Positions 1-8,939 of a stretch of DNA of 64,000 nt are shown here, piece after piece. The stretch covers positions 1 through 64,000 of the forward strand of contig JAZKZO010000052.1 in assembly GCA_045612665.1 (NCBI GenBank), read 5' to 3'. The notes under the pieces were generated by a model. The model was not told where the DNA came from and ran no database searches. It saw only the letters and a program-made list of their open reading frames with translations. Each line of letters starts with the position of its first letter. Positions within the stretch are counted from its first letter, which is position 1. The translations under genes were made by a program, and so were the position numbers. The stretch comes from RGIG2000 sp045612665 (lineage in GTDB: Bacteria; Bacillota; Clostridia; Oscillospirales; CAG-272).

Positions 1-22
1 GCCTACTTCTTTTATTTTGTTT

Positions 23-1075
23 TTATCCAACGATACCACTACGCTCAACACCTTGAACGATCTTATCCTGCAAGAATACGTATGCAACGATAAGTGGGAG
101 AGCGATAAGAATTGTACCTGTACCTGTAATGGCTGCCGAATATGCAGGAAGTCCCGATGCGCCCGACTGAAGTGAAGGTGGGAGAATACGAACGATTTCG
201 CGAATATTTGGATAGCCGTTATTAAATACGTGGATTGAGTTGAAGAAGAGTCCTACGTAGAAATCATCTGTCCATTGCCATGCAAACGAGAATATAAATA
301 CTGTTATAAGCATTGGAATGGATATAGGAAGAATGATTCTAAAGAAGGTCTTCATAGTTGACGAGCCGTCAACGTATGCACTTTCCTCAAGCTCATCAGG
401 AACACCGCGGAAGAACTGTCTTAACATAAAGATGAAAAGTCCGTTTCTAAAGCCGAGTCCCGTAAACGAGAGCAAATACATTGGAACGTAGGAGTTCATA
501 AAGCTGAACTTCCAGTTTTCATTTATTCCCTTGAGGAATGCGTCGATTTTTTCGGTTAGTGGCCAGTAGTCCCAAGCGTTAAAATATTCATACATTGAGT
601 ACGAAATTGCTTCGTTTGGAATCATAAGTGTTACTACAACGATAGCGAACACTATGTTATTGCCCTTAAACTTGAACTTTGCAAGTCCGTAAGCAACGAG
701 CGCACAAACGAACGTTTGAATAATCGCTGTTGAAAGGGAAAGCGCAAAGGTCTTTAAAAGCAATGGGAAATAGTGGTTTTCGGTTATCAAATACTTATAC
801 TGGTCAATGGTTGGGCTCTTGGAAATAAGAACAACCGTAACGTCCTTAAAGTCAGATGGCGACATAAAGGACTGGAAGATTTTAGAGATGTAAGGGAAAA
901 GAATTACGTATGAAATACCCAGAAGAAGAACAAATCTGAATACTACAAATACGACCTTCTTAAGGAAGTTCATCGAGAAGAACTTTGCCTTGATTCTTTC
1001 CCAAAGAGGTGCTCTTTCAAATTCTACGCGAATCTTGTTTTTAGATTCTCTTTTAACCTTTGGTAATGTATCCAT
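23..1075 (-). CDS. Carbohydrate ABC transporter permease, MalG type (CUT1)
   Basis: Inner permease subunit of a sugar or oligosaccharide importer. The 350-residue protein has a basic cytoplasmic N-terminus of about 40 residues, about six membrane helices, and the EAA loop that docks the ATPase (EESAYVDG, nine residues, then I-x-LP, near residues 232-252). MalG relatives are usually 270-300 aa, so the N-terminus and first periplasmic-side loop are long. The ATG follows an AAGGAGGTA ribosome site. It is the last gene visible in a minus-strand operon, 12 bases after its MalF-type partner, so the two probably form one heterodimer. No ATPase gene is in the window. The substrate is inferred only from the neighbours and could be any oligosaccharide. 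Confidence 0.9.
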   Translation of the reverse strand: MDTLPKVKRESKNKIRVEFERAPLWERIKAKFFSMNFLKKVVFVVFRFVLLLGISYVILFPYISKIFQSFMSPSDFKDVTVVLISKSPTIDQYKYLITENHYFPLLLKTFALSLSTAIIQTFVCALVAYGLAKFKFKGNNIVFAIVVVTLMIPNEAISYSMYEYFNAWDYWPLTEKIDAFLKGINENWKFSFMNSYVPMYLLSFTGLGFRNGLFIFMLRQFFRGVPDELEESAYVDGSSTMKTFFRIILPISIPMLITVFIFSFAWQWTDDFYVGLFFNSIHVFNNGYPNIREIVRILPPSLQSGASGLPAYSAAITGTGTILIALPLIVAYVFLQDKIVQGVERSGIVG

Positions 1076-1087
1076 TGTCGTACCTCC

Positions 1088-2050
1088 TTAATCTCTCTTT
1101 TGATAGAAGACAAAAGCCTTCATAAGAAGTCCGACAACAACTATCATCAAAAGTACAACGAGGATATAAATCCAATACATCGCTGTAGTTTCTTCCTTAT
1201 AGTTGATGGTGTTAGACATCATTGCGATAAAGTTCATAACTCTATTCTCTGCCGAGGTAAACGCATCAATTACCGTGTAAATGAAGTTTACAAGAATCAT
1301 TGGGCTAATCATAGGAAGTGTAATCTTCCAGAAGGTTTCCCAAGCTGATGCACCCTCGATTTGACAGGATTCGTAAATCGCAGGAGAAATAGACTGAAGT
1401 CCGGAAAGGAATATGAGCATTTGAACACCGCTACGGCTTACTATGTTGAAAATGTCATTTACGAGCTTTACAACGTAGTCAACGAGTCCCGTACCGATTT
1501 TAATGTTACCGAGCATACTCTGAAGGTCCATTACGGACATAATGCCCTCGCTCTCACCTGTACCGTCATCAACTGCACCTGAGAGGTTACCTGCAAGAGA
1601 ATCTCCTGCCTGTGCATCAAGTGAGTCGATAATACCGATTGAAAGGATAACCGGCAAGAAGAATATTGCACGGAATACTGTTCTGCCCGCCATCTTTTGG
1701 TTAAGAATGATAGCCATAAAGAGGGCGAATATTACGATTGCCGGAATTTGAAGGATAAGGTCCTTAACACCGTCAATCAAGGTTACTGGGAAGGACTTAT
1801 CCGGGTTGGTTGGATTAAATATGTCTATATAGTTTTGAAAGCCAACGGGAGTAAACGTAAGCTGACCGTTTGCAAAGGAAACCTCGCTAAACGTAATTCT
1901 TATTGACTGAAAAAGAATAGGCGCATAAAGGAATATTATTCCGATTATGAAAGGAAGAACGAAAATCCATCCTGAAAGAGCTTTCTTCTTTGTCAAAGAC
2001 AAGCCTCTTCTTTTCTTCTTTATATTATTTGAAGGTATAGTAGATGTCAT
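1088..2050 (-). CDS. Sugar ABC transporter permease, MalF/UgpA type (CUT1)
   Basis: Partner permease of the MalG-type protein next to it. The 320-residue protein has a lysine/arginine-rich N-terminus, a first membrane helix near residues 28-50, further helices, and an EAA loop (YESCQIEGAS, then I-x-LP) near residues 227-246. An acidic, glycine-rich insert (roughly residues 145-170, between membrane helices) is unusual for the family and would face outside. A strong AAAGGAGG site precedes the ATG. It follows the DUF5696-type gene by 16 bases in the same operon, so it is probably part of the same glycan-uptake function. This is the second permease pair of the operon. Confidence 0.9.
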   Translation of the reverse strand: MTSTIPSNNIKKKRRGLSLTKKKALSGWIFVLPFIIGIIFLYAPILFQSIRITFSEVSFANGQLTFTPVGFQNYIDIFNPTNPDKSFPVTLIDGVKDLILQIPAIVIFALFMAIILNQKMAGRTVFRAIFFLPVILSIGIIDSLDAQAGDSLAGNLSGAVDDGTGESEGIMSVMDLQSMLGNIKIGTGLVDYVVKLVNDIFNIVSRSGVQMLIFLSGLQSISPAIYESCQIEGASAWETFWKITLPMISPMILVNFIYTVIDAFTSAENRVMNFIAMMSNTINYKEETTAMYWIYILVVLLMIVVVGLLMKAFVFYQKRD

Positions 2051-2066
2051 TTGGTTTCCTCCTTTC

Positions 2067-4817
2067 TTAGTTTAACTCGTAGGTTGCAAAGCTAAGACCT
2101 GGGATTGTGTACTCAACTCCGTTGAAGGTTACCTTAACCTCAAACGAGTTGTAGTTGAGCAAGAAGCCCTCGCCATTTTCGTAAAGCACGCTTACAACTC
2201 TTGAGTTGTTAAGTCCCTCGGGCTCTACGTTAGGATTGTCGATGAGATCCTGTGTACGGATTACGTCATAACCGTCCTCAGCGTTCAAGAAATCGTGGTC
2301 AACGATGTATGAGCCCTGTTTAGATGCCATAACGTCGTTGTATTTCTTATAAGTCTTTGCAATTTCATCTCTCCATACAGAGAACTGTACGGAATAGTAT
2401 TGGTTATATTCCTTTGTTCCCTTAAGAAGCTCTGTGTTTTGCATTGCTACTGTGAAGTAGAGTCCTGCACCGTTTTCAAGAGCCTTAAGGAACATATACT
2501 GGTCATCACCTTCCATGTTGATTGGTGCGCCTGAGAATTCGATTGAACCGTGAAGAACCATTCCAACGAAAGGAACAGCCTCGCTTGTGTTCAAGAAACG
2601 GCTACTGTCAAGAGCAACGTTTGTAAGTGATGAAGCATATGGAAGTGAATATGCGTTACCTGCATCAAGGATGAGGTTGTAGGTTGGGTTAGCAGTTGGC
2701 TCGCTAAGCTTCTTACCTGAAAGCTTTGAAAGGAGCGCAATTGTGTTTGCCTTTGACTGCTCTCTGAAGATATAACCTGTCTTTTCGTCAAAGTCAGAGT
2801 TAAGGTCTGAGCCGAGAGTTCTTGTAGCCAAGGTCTTGATGTTGAACGCTGACGCGCTCTTGATGAACTTGGTATAAGCCAAGTCGTAGGAGTCGGTTGA
2901 GATAACAACTCCGCCCTTACGCTGGAACATCTGAATAGATGCATCGTATTCACGCTTTGTTGTATATCTTCCGTCAAGAGCCTTAGCTGCTGTCTTCTTA
3001 TACTTGAAGCCACTAAAGTTCTTAACTCCGTTTGAATATGCGAAGTTTACGTTAGGTGCGATTTCAACGCCGTTTTCCTCAGCGTATTTCATAAGCTCTA
3101 CGTAGCCGTCAACGCCACCGAGAACCTTTTGCCATTTAAGGTAAGTTGGATACTCAGCCTCAAGACCGCCGTTTGCAAAGCCTGTCAAGATAAAGCTCAT
3201 ATTATCAACACCGATATTTGAGAGCTCTCTATGCATCTTTATAATATCAGCGAAGGTTGTAAGCTCCTTGTTTACGGTTACAGGGAATGTAAGAATCTTC
3301 TCCTCAACCTTAAGTGAGCCGAATACCTCAAGGAAAATCTTGGTGTACTCATCAAGCTCGCTATCCTGAAGCTTATCAATTGAGCCGTTTGCGATGAGGT
3401 AATCTCTATAATAGTTAGCCATTCCAACGTATGACGTATCATACTTTGTGTCAGGTGTGAGCATTGCGTACTTAACGTCAATTTCTCCTGTGTAACGGGA
3501 TACACCATTTACAGAGATGATATTAGACGAGCTTGAGCCACCTGAGAAGGAGTCTGCAAGGTCGTATTTATCGGATGCGCTAATCTTAAAGCTTGGATAA
3601 ACTGAGTTGAAATAAGAGTCGTTACGGGAAACTGCACTTGCAAGTGAATCTCCGCTTTCGATAACTGCGAAGAAGCCTGTCTTGGTAGGCTTGCTTGTGA
3701 TAACGTTACCGAATACAGGGAATATTGTTTGCTCCTGATTCTTAACGCTTACTGTGTAGTATGCGTAGTCAGGGCCGTACATTCCAACGGTGATGTTATC
3801 GTTTGCGCCTGATGCGTGAAGGTCCTCATATCTGATAAGTGTTCCGCTTCCGTCAGGCAAGAAGGAATATCCCTTGTCCTGTCCGCGGTATGCAGGATTG
3901 AAGAATGGAAGAACTCCGATTTCCTCAACTACATACTTTGTTGCATCATATTCGATAGTGCTTGCATCAACAGATACGTTAAAGCCATCATCTGTAAGCG
4001 TGTAAACCATGGTTGCCTTCATAGGAACCTCGAAGGTTGTACCAACGTTATCGTTTACGAGAGTACCGTTATTAAGAATACCTGTAATATTATCGAAGCC
4101 TACTCTTGCGTAATGCTCGTGCATTCTTTCAAAGGTATATCCTGCCCAAGTAAAGTAGCCTGCAAGAATTTCCATATTCCTAACGGTTGTTGGCTTAAGC
4201 TTATAGAGCTTATTAGGCTCTGAATAAGTATAAAGTTTTGTGATTGTTTTGATATAGCTCTCAGCCTTCTTCTCGTCGATAGCCTTCATCTCGTCGAAGA
4301 TTTCGTTAAGATCCTCTTCGAGAATTGCCATTGGGAGAAGGAATTCCTTCTTACCAAACTCATATACAACCTTTGCACCGATTGCTTTACCGTTTGCATC
4401 AAGGTTCTTCTCTATTATCATTTGGTTATGAACTGCTGAGTCCTTGAAGGAATAGTAGGTTTTTGTAGTACCTGCGGAAATTCCGCGAAAGGTAATCATA
4501 AGAGAGGAAAGATACTGTTGCTTTGAAGCTACGATACCTGAATTGCTTACGTCATAAGGGTTAGAGAGAATAATCTCGCCTGTTTGCTTATTTTTGATAC
4601 CGATTTCGCCCGACAATTCCATTATGTAGAATGCCATCTTGTCGTTTTCAGCGTAAAGGGTCATTTGCGCAAGCTTTTCAGCCTCGCTTGCAAACTTTAC
4701 GTCAACGTAATCCTCGGCTGTAAGCTCTTCAGCTGCGCTTACTACTGATGCGAGCATGCTTATTGTAGGAACAAGAAGCATAATCGCGAGGATTATTGAT
4801 AATATTTTCTTTTTCAT
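2067..4817 (-). CDS. Large secreted DUF5696-type protein
   Basis: A 916-residue exported protein with a clear signal peptide (MKKK, hydrophobic core, AAA-type end near residue 29). The body lacks membrane helices. Segments around residues 500-760 look like an alpha/beta barrel of glycoside-hydrolase style (strands ending in PNVNFAYSNG and VISTDSYDLAY). From memory of the family it resembles DUF5696 proteins, which occur beside carbohydrate ABC transporters in Firmicutes; that assignment could not be checked by a search. I infer a role in binding or cleaving a glycan outside the membrane. No LPXTG motif or lipobox was seen, so how it stays at the cell is unclear. It is 12 bases downstream of the Yip1 fusion gene and shares its operon. 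Confidence 0.75.
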   Translation of the reverse strand: MKKKILSIILAIMLLVPTISMLASVVSAAEELTAEDYVDVKFASEAEKLAQMTLYAENDKMAFYIMELSGEIGIKNKQTGEIILSNPYDVSNSGIVASKQQYLSSLMITFRGISAGTTKTYYSFKDSAVHNQMIIEKNLDANGKAIGAKVVYEFGKKEFLLPMAILEEDLNEIFDEMKAIDEKKAESYIKTITKLYTYSEPNKLYKLKPTTVRNMEILAGYFTWAGYTFERMHEHYARVGFDNITGILNNGTLVNDNVGTTFEVPMKATMVYTLTDDGFNVSVDASTIEYDATKYVVEEIGVLPFFNPAYRGQDKGYSFLPDGSGTLIRYEDLHASGANDNITVGMYGPDYAYYTVSVKNQEQTIFPVFGNVITSKPTKTGFFAVIESGDSLASAVSRNDSYFNSVYPSFKISASDKYDLADSFSGGSSSSNIISVNGVSRYTGEIDVKYAMLTPDTKYDTSYVGMANYYRDYLIANGSIDKLQDSELDEYTKIFLEVFGSLKVEEKILTFPVTVNKELTTFADIIKMHRELSNIGVDNMSFILTGFANGGLEAEYPTYLKWQKVLGGVDGYVELMKYAEENGVEIAPNVNFAYSNGVKNFSGFKYKKTAAKALDGRYTTKREYDASIQMFQRKGGVVISTDSYDLAYTKFIKSASAFNIKTLATRTLGSDLNSDFDEKTGYIFREQSKANTIALLSKLSGKKLSEPTANPTYNLILDAGNAYSLPYASSLTNVALDSSRFLNTSEAVPFVGMVLHGSIEFSGAPINMEGDDQYMFLKALENGAGLYFTVAMQNTELLKGTKEYNQYYSVQFSVWRDEIAKTYKKYNDVMASKQGSYIVDHDFLNAEDGYDVIRTQDLIDNPNVEPEGLNNSRVVSVLYENGEGFLLNYNSFEVKVTFNGVEYTIPGLSFATYELN

Positions 4818-4829
4818 CTTTAATCCTCC

Positions 4830-6989
4830 TTATCTGTAGCTTATTTCACTAAATATCGTTGTTACAAGAGCGATCATCTTGGATATAAGTGAAATGAAGA
4901 GCAATGCAATAAACATAATGAATACCATACCTACGATTGTCATAATGATGGTAAGAATGTTTTTGCCCATTGAGTAGTCGTGAGTTACCTGCATACCAAG
5001 AATCATAAGGAAGCCCATCCAAATGAATGCAAGGGTTACAAGCAAGGTAGCAATTTGTCCCTCATCTCCTACCAACACGTTGGTAAGAATCGTGGAAATA
5101 ACTACGAATGCAGGTACAGGGAACAATGCGTATGATGCTGCAATAAAGATGTCCTTAAGGCTTCCCTCTCCATCGAACAAGGTGGTGAAGCACCAGTTTG
5201 CGATTACGAAAAGAAGAAGTGGGATAAGAACTGACATAATCTGCATTACTACGGTCATATAGGTGCCCTTTGGATTGTAGTAGTATCCTGTACCTATTGA
5301 CTGATAGTAGAATGCAACGATTGTTACTGCAATAATTGCAAGAGATGCGCGTACACTACCACGCTTCTCGTGCTTCAAGTCCCAATATCCGTCGAACGGA
5401 TGGAACATAAGGTGGAAGCCGTAAAGGAGCTCCTGCTTAAAGGTTTTTCTTCCAACGACGAGCTGTGCGTCCTTGTTTACCTTAGCAGCGTATCCGAAGA
5501 GCTTTCCAACGAGCATAAATGCTACGATTACAAGGACAATCATAGGAACGAACAAAAGCTCCATTCTTTCCTTACGCATATCCTTGAATGCTGTTGCATA
5601 GTTTTCAACGTCGTATGCGTTTTGGTAATACTTAATCGCCTCTTGGTATTTACCATCACGATAAAGTGATTTACCGATAGCCACGTATGCGGAGTCGAAG
5701 TTGTTGTTTCTTGCGAGCACGTCTTCCCATTTTTCAACGGCAATGTCGTACTCACCGATGTTTTGATAATAGATGGCCTCGTCAAGTATTTCAGCGTACT
5801 CTGTTCTACGGAATACTGTAAAGGAAGCCTTTGTGATATCGAGAACGATAAGGTTTGTTCCCTGATAGGTTACTGCTCTTGCCTCAGTGATATTACCGAG
5901 CTGTCCGCCCTTATCACCGAAGATGTAAAGCAAGCTTCCGTCGCTATCATAGGTGTAAACCTTTGAACGCTTGGTATCGATGATTGACCATACGCCGTTA
6001 GGTCCGCTTGTGATATCAATGATATCTGAAACGCCCTTAGGAGCGCTTGCATTTGCGCTTGTGGTCTTTGTTTCAAGCTCAACGCTTACCTCTCCTGCAG
6101 GTGAGAAGAAGCCGTTACGGTGCATAATATCAACACCGGTTGCATTAAGAAGCTTTACAGGTGAATAGTCAGATACCTTTGTGGTAAGCTGAGCAAGCTG
6201 TGAGCTTTGGTCCTCTTCCTCGGAGAAGATGATTGTTGCGTATACAAATTCCTTTGTTTTAGCATCAAGGTCGATGCTCTTATAGGTTGTAGGAAGCTTT
6301 ACGATTGCATCAGCTGCACTTGGGCTTATCTTTTGGATAAGAGCCTCAAGAGCTGTAACGCTTACCTTTGGTGCACCGATGAAGTTAATAAACTGTCCAT
6401 CGGATGTAAGAACGATAATACCCTCTGTTGTCTTGTTGGAAACAACGAAGATTCTTCCGTGCTTATCAACTACGCAACCGATAGGAGCGTATTGACCTGT
6501 TTTGATGAGCTCTGAAACAGGCTCACTAATTTCACGGATAAATGAACCGTCATCCTGATTAAACACAAGAATTCTCTTGTTGAAGGTATCACATACGTAA
6601 AGACCTCTCATCTTTCCCTCATCAACCACGAACGTGCTTGTTGGGGAGTTAAAGGTATCATCAACACCGTCGTTATTTACGAAAGCGTCAATTACGTATT
6701 TGAGTCTGTAGTTTTTGTCGGTAACTACTATTCTATTATTACCTGCGTCGGTAATATAAAGGTTACCTTCCTCATCAGCCTCAATATCGGACGGAGCTGT
6801 AAGCTTAACGTCAAGACCGAGTGTTGCGGAATCAATTGCGACATCCGGAACGTACGCGTCAGGTGAGTTAAGAAGCTCTCCGTCGATTGAGTATGTATAG
6901 GTTGAATAAGGAGTTGCAGCGCTTGCAACGATTGGAAGAACCATAAGAAGCGCCAATATAAATAAGGTTACTTTTGTTAACTTCTTCAT
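4830..6989 (-). CDS. Beta-propeller/TPR protein with C-terminal Yip1 membrane domain
   Basis: A 719-residue fusion. A signal peptide (about 1-24) is followed by NHL-like propeller repeats (about 45-400; for example SDIEADEEGNLYITDAGNNRIVV), then two TPR-like helix pairs (about 405-465, IGEYDIAVEKWEDVL and DGKYQEAIKYYQNAY). A membrane helix (about 478-500) comes next, then a Yip1-type domain (about 515-719) opening with FHPFDGYWDLKHEKRGS and containing about five membrane helices. The propeller and TPR part should be outside and the Yip1 part in the membrane. Role unknown; the position between transporter genes suggests a scaffold or sensor for the glycan machinery. Spacing to both neighbours is about 10 bases. 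Confidence 0.8.
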   Translation of the reverse strand: MKKLTKVTLFILALLMVLPIVASAATPYSTYTYSIDGELLNSPDAYVPDVAIDSATLGLDVKLTAPSDIEADEEGNLYITDAGNNRIVVTDKNYRLKYVIDAFVNNDGVDDTFNSPTSTFVVDEGKMRGLYVCDTFNKRILVFNQDDGSFIREISEPVSELIKTGQYAPIGCVVDKHGRIFVVSNKTTEGIIVLTSDGQFINFIGAPKVSVTALEALIQKISPSAADAIVKLPTTYKSIDLDAKTKEFVYATIIFSEEEDQSSQLAQLTTKVSDYSPVKLLNATGVDIMHRNGFFSPAGEVSVELETKTTSANASAPKGVSDIIDITSGPNGVWSIIDTKRSKVYTYDSDGSLLYIFGDKGGQLGNITEARAVTYQGTNLIVLDITKASFTVFRRTEYAEILDEAIYYQNIGEYDIAVEKWEDVLARNNNFDSAYVAIGKSLYRDGKYQEAIKYYQNAYDVENYATAFKDMRKERMELLFVPMIVLVIVAFMLVGKLFGYAAKVNKDAQLVVGRKTFKQELLYGFHLMFHPFDGYWDLKHEKRGSVRASLAIIAVTIVAFYYQSIGTGYYYNPKGTYMTVVMQIMSVLIPLLLFVIANWCFTTLFDGEGSLKDIFIAASYALFPVPAFVVISTILTNVLVGDEGQIATLLVTLAFIWMGFLMILGMQVTHDYSMGKNILTIIMTIVGMVFIMFIALLFISLISKMIALVTTIFSEISYR

Positions 6990-6998
6990 ATTTCCTCC

Positions 6999-7871
6999 TT
7001 AGTCCTTCATACCACTTGTTCCCATGGTTTGAATTACGTTACTTTGTGAAACAACGAATACGATAATAGGAACGAGCATCATAATTACGGTAGCGGCTGC
7101 GGAAGCACCCATACGAGCTACACCGCCTGCAGTAATCTGCGAGATTGCGTAGTTAAGAGTTTTCCACTGCTCACTGTAAATGTAGATTGAAGCACCCATC
7201 TGCCAAAGTCCTTGGAAGGAGTAGATGATAAGAGTAATCCAACCTGGCTTAACCATCGGCATTGCGATAGTCCAGAAGGTCTTAAGCTCGCTACATCCGT
7301 CAAGACGTGCACTTTCAAGTGTTGAATCCTGAATTGAGGAGTCCATAAACTGCTTCATAAGGTAAAGACCAGTTGCACTTCCCCATGCAGGGATAATTAC
7401 TGACAACGGATTATCAAGAAGTCCGATAGTAGAAAGTGTGATAAAGTTTGCAATACTTGTTACAGTAGATGTAAACATAAGGGAGTTCTGAATAATTTTG
7501 AACGTTCCCTTTCTACCTGGGAACGGTATCTTGGAAAGTGCATATGCTGCAAGTGATGAGAAGAATATGTTTCCGAAGGTACCTGCAAATGTGATAAGAA
7601 CCGTGTTAAAGATGTATCTCGAGAATGGAACCCAAGAATCACTCAAGAGATAGAAGAGATCACCGAAGTTTTTAAAGGTTGGCTTAGCAACGTAAAATCT
7701 TGGTGGGAATACCCAAAGCTCATCAAGAGGCTTAAGGGATTGAATTACAACATAGTACATAGGCAAGAACATAAATACGCCCATGATTGCAAGGAATACG
7801 AAAATTCCTGTATCGCCTCCAACCGAACGGTTGAGGACTACCTGGTGGTTTCTGACTCTCATTTTCTGCAT
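6999..7871 (-). CDS. Carbohydrate ABC transporter permease, MalG type (CUT1)
   Basis: Second MalG-type permease of the operon, 290 residues, with about six membrane helices and an EAA loop (LESARLDGCS, then I-x-MP) in the C-terminal third. I start it at the ATG at 7871 rather than a TTG at 7892. The ATG has an AAAGGTGG site at a good distance and begins just after the stop of the upstream permease, whereas the TTG would overlap that gene by 20 bases. It pairs with the MalF-type gene directly upstream. Substrate is inferred as oligosaccharide from family and context. Confidence 0.92.
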   Translation of the reverse strand: MQKMRVRNHQVVLNRSVGGDTGIFVFLAIMGVFMFLPMYYVVIQSLKPLDELWVFPPRFYVAKPTFKNFGDLFYLLSDSWVPFSRYIFNTVLITFAGTFGNIFFSSLAAYALSKIPFPGRKGTFKIIQNSLMFTSTVTSIANFITLSTIGLLDNPLSVIIPAWGSATGLYLMKQFMDSSIQDSTLESARLDGCSELKTFWTIAMPMVKPGWITLIIYSFQGLWQMGASIYIYSEQWKTLNYAISQITAGGVARMGASAAATVIMMLVPIIVFVVSQSNVIQTMGTSGMKD

Positions 7872-7872
7872 A

Positions 7873-8928
7873 TCATTGTCCCACCTTTGCAATTAATTTC
7901 TTAACAAGCATATTCGCGCCTATCATAATAAGGAACAAAACGAATGCGATTGAGGAAGCATAACCTACCTCCCAACGCTGGTTACCGTAGTCGTCTATAC
8001 AGTGCATAATTGTATGGCACGAATAGTTAACCGATGGGAATCCGCAGAGGGCTGTTACTACACCACCGAAGTTGAACGCGCCTGTAATTGACATTACCGC
8101 ACCGAACATAAGGTGGTTTTTCATTTGTGGAAGTGTTATGTACCAAAGCTCCTGCCATCTGTTCTTAACGCCGTCGATAGCAGCTGCCTCGAATTGGTTT
8201 TTATCAAGTGTTTGAAGACCGCCTATGAATGAAAGGAAGGCTGTACCAAGCGACATCCAAAGAGCAACGACGATACAAAGTGTCATTGCATATTTCTCGT
8301 CGTGGAACCAAAGAACAGGTGCATCGAGCAAGCCGAGGTCAAGCATTGTACCGTTTACCCAGCCGTATGCGTCATCTGAGAAAAGTGCCGACCAAATGGT
8401 GTAAGCACCGCCTGAGATTGAAGGCGCATAGAAGATAAGAGTAATTACTGCTCTAAGCTTTGGTGCGAGCTCATTGATGAACCACGCAACGAGGAATGAA
8501 AGGATATAGGATACAGGTCCTATTACCATAGCGAATACGAGTGTGTTTTTACAAGCCTGTAGGAAGATATCATCTTCGAAGAAAAGTCTTGTATAGTTAT
8601 CAAGTCCGATAAAGATATCCCAGTCTATCTCAAGCATATTAAATGAGGTAAAGCTGAGGATGAATGAAAGCAATACAGGGAAAAGTGTAAAGAGAATGAA
8701 CACGAACATAAAGGGCGCGATCATAAAGTATGCAACCTTATTTCTCTTAATTTCCTTGATTGTCCATTGAGCCATTGTCATATCTTTTCTGGCAACGGCC
8801 TTCTTAGGAGCATCTAAGTCGGTACTTGAGGTTTCGTCGCAATACTCGGCATAAACTCTATTAAATTCGGCTGCCGGTAGCTTGCGTAATGGTGAATTAT
8901 TTGTAGCCATTTTTTCTCTCCTTTTCAA
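7873..8928 (-). CDS. Sugar ABC transporter permease, MalF/UgpA type (CUT1)
   Basis: A 351-residue permease with a cytoplasmic N-terminal tail of about 65 residues, about six membrane helices, and the EAA loop FEAAAIDGVK followed by I-x-LP near residues 250-270. It follows the solute-binding protein gene by 11 bases and is followed immediately by a MalG-type partner, which is the usual binding protein, MalF, MalG order. The N-terminal tail is longer than in many UgpA relatives. ATP-binding would come from an ATPase encoded elsewhere, as is common for CUT1 importers in Firmicutes. Confidence 0.92.
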   Translation of the reverse strand: MKRREKMATNNSPLRKLPAAEFNRVYAEYCDETSSTDLDAPKKAVARKDMTMAQWTIKEIKRNKVAYFMIAPFMFVFILFTLFPVLLSFILSFTSFNMLEIDWDIFIGLDNYTRLFFEDDIFLQACKNTLVFAMVIGPVSYILSFLVAWFINELAPKLRAVITLIFYAPSISGGAYTIWSALFSDDAYGWVNGTMLDLGLLDAPVLWFHDEKYAMTLCIVVALWMSLGTAFLSFIGGLQTLDKNQFEAAAIDGVKNRWQELWYITLPQMKNHLMFGAVMSITGAFNFGGVVTALCGFPSVNYSCHTIMHCIDDYGNQRWEVGYASSIAFVLFLIMIGANMLVKKLIAKVGQ

Positions 8929-8939
8929 GTATTATCCGA

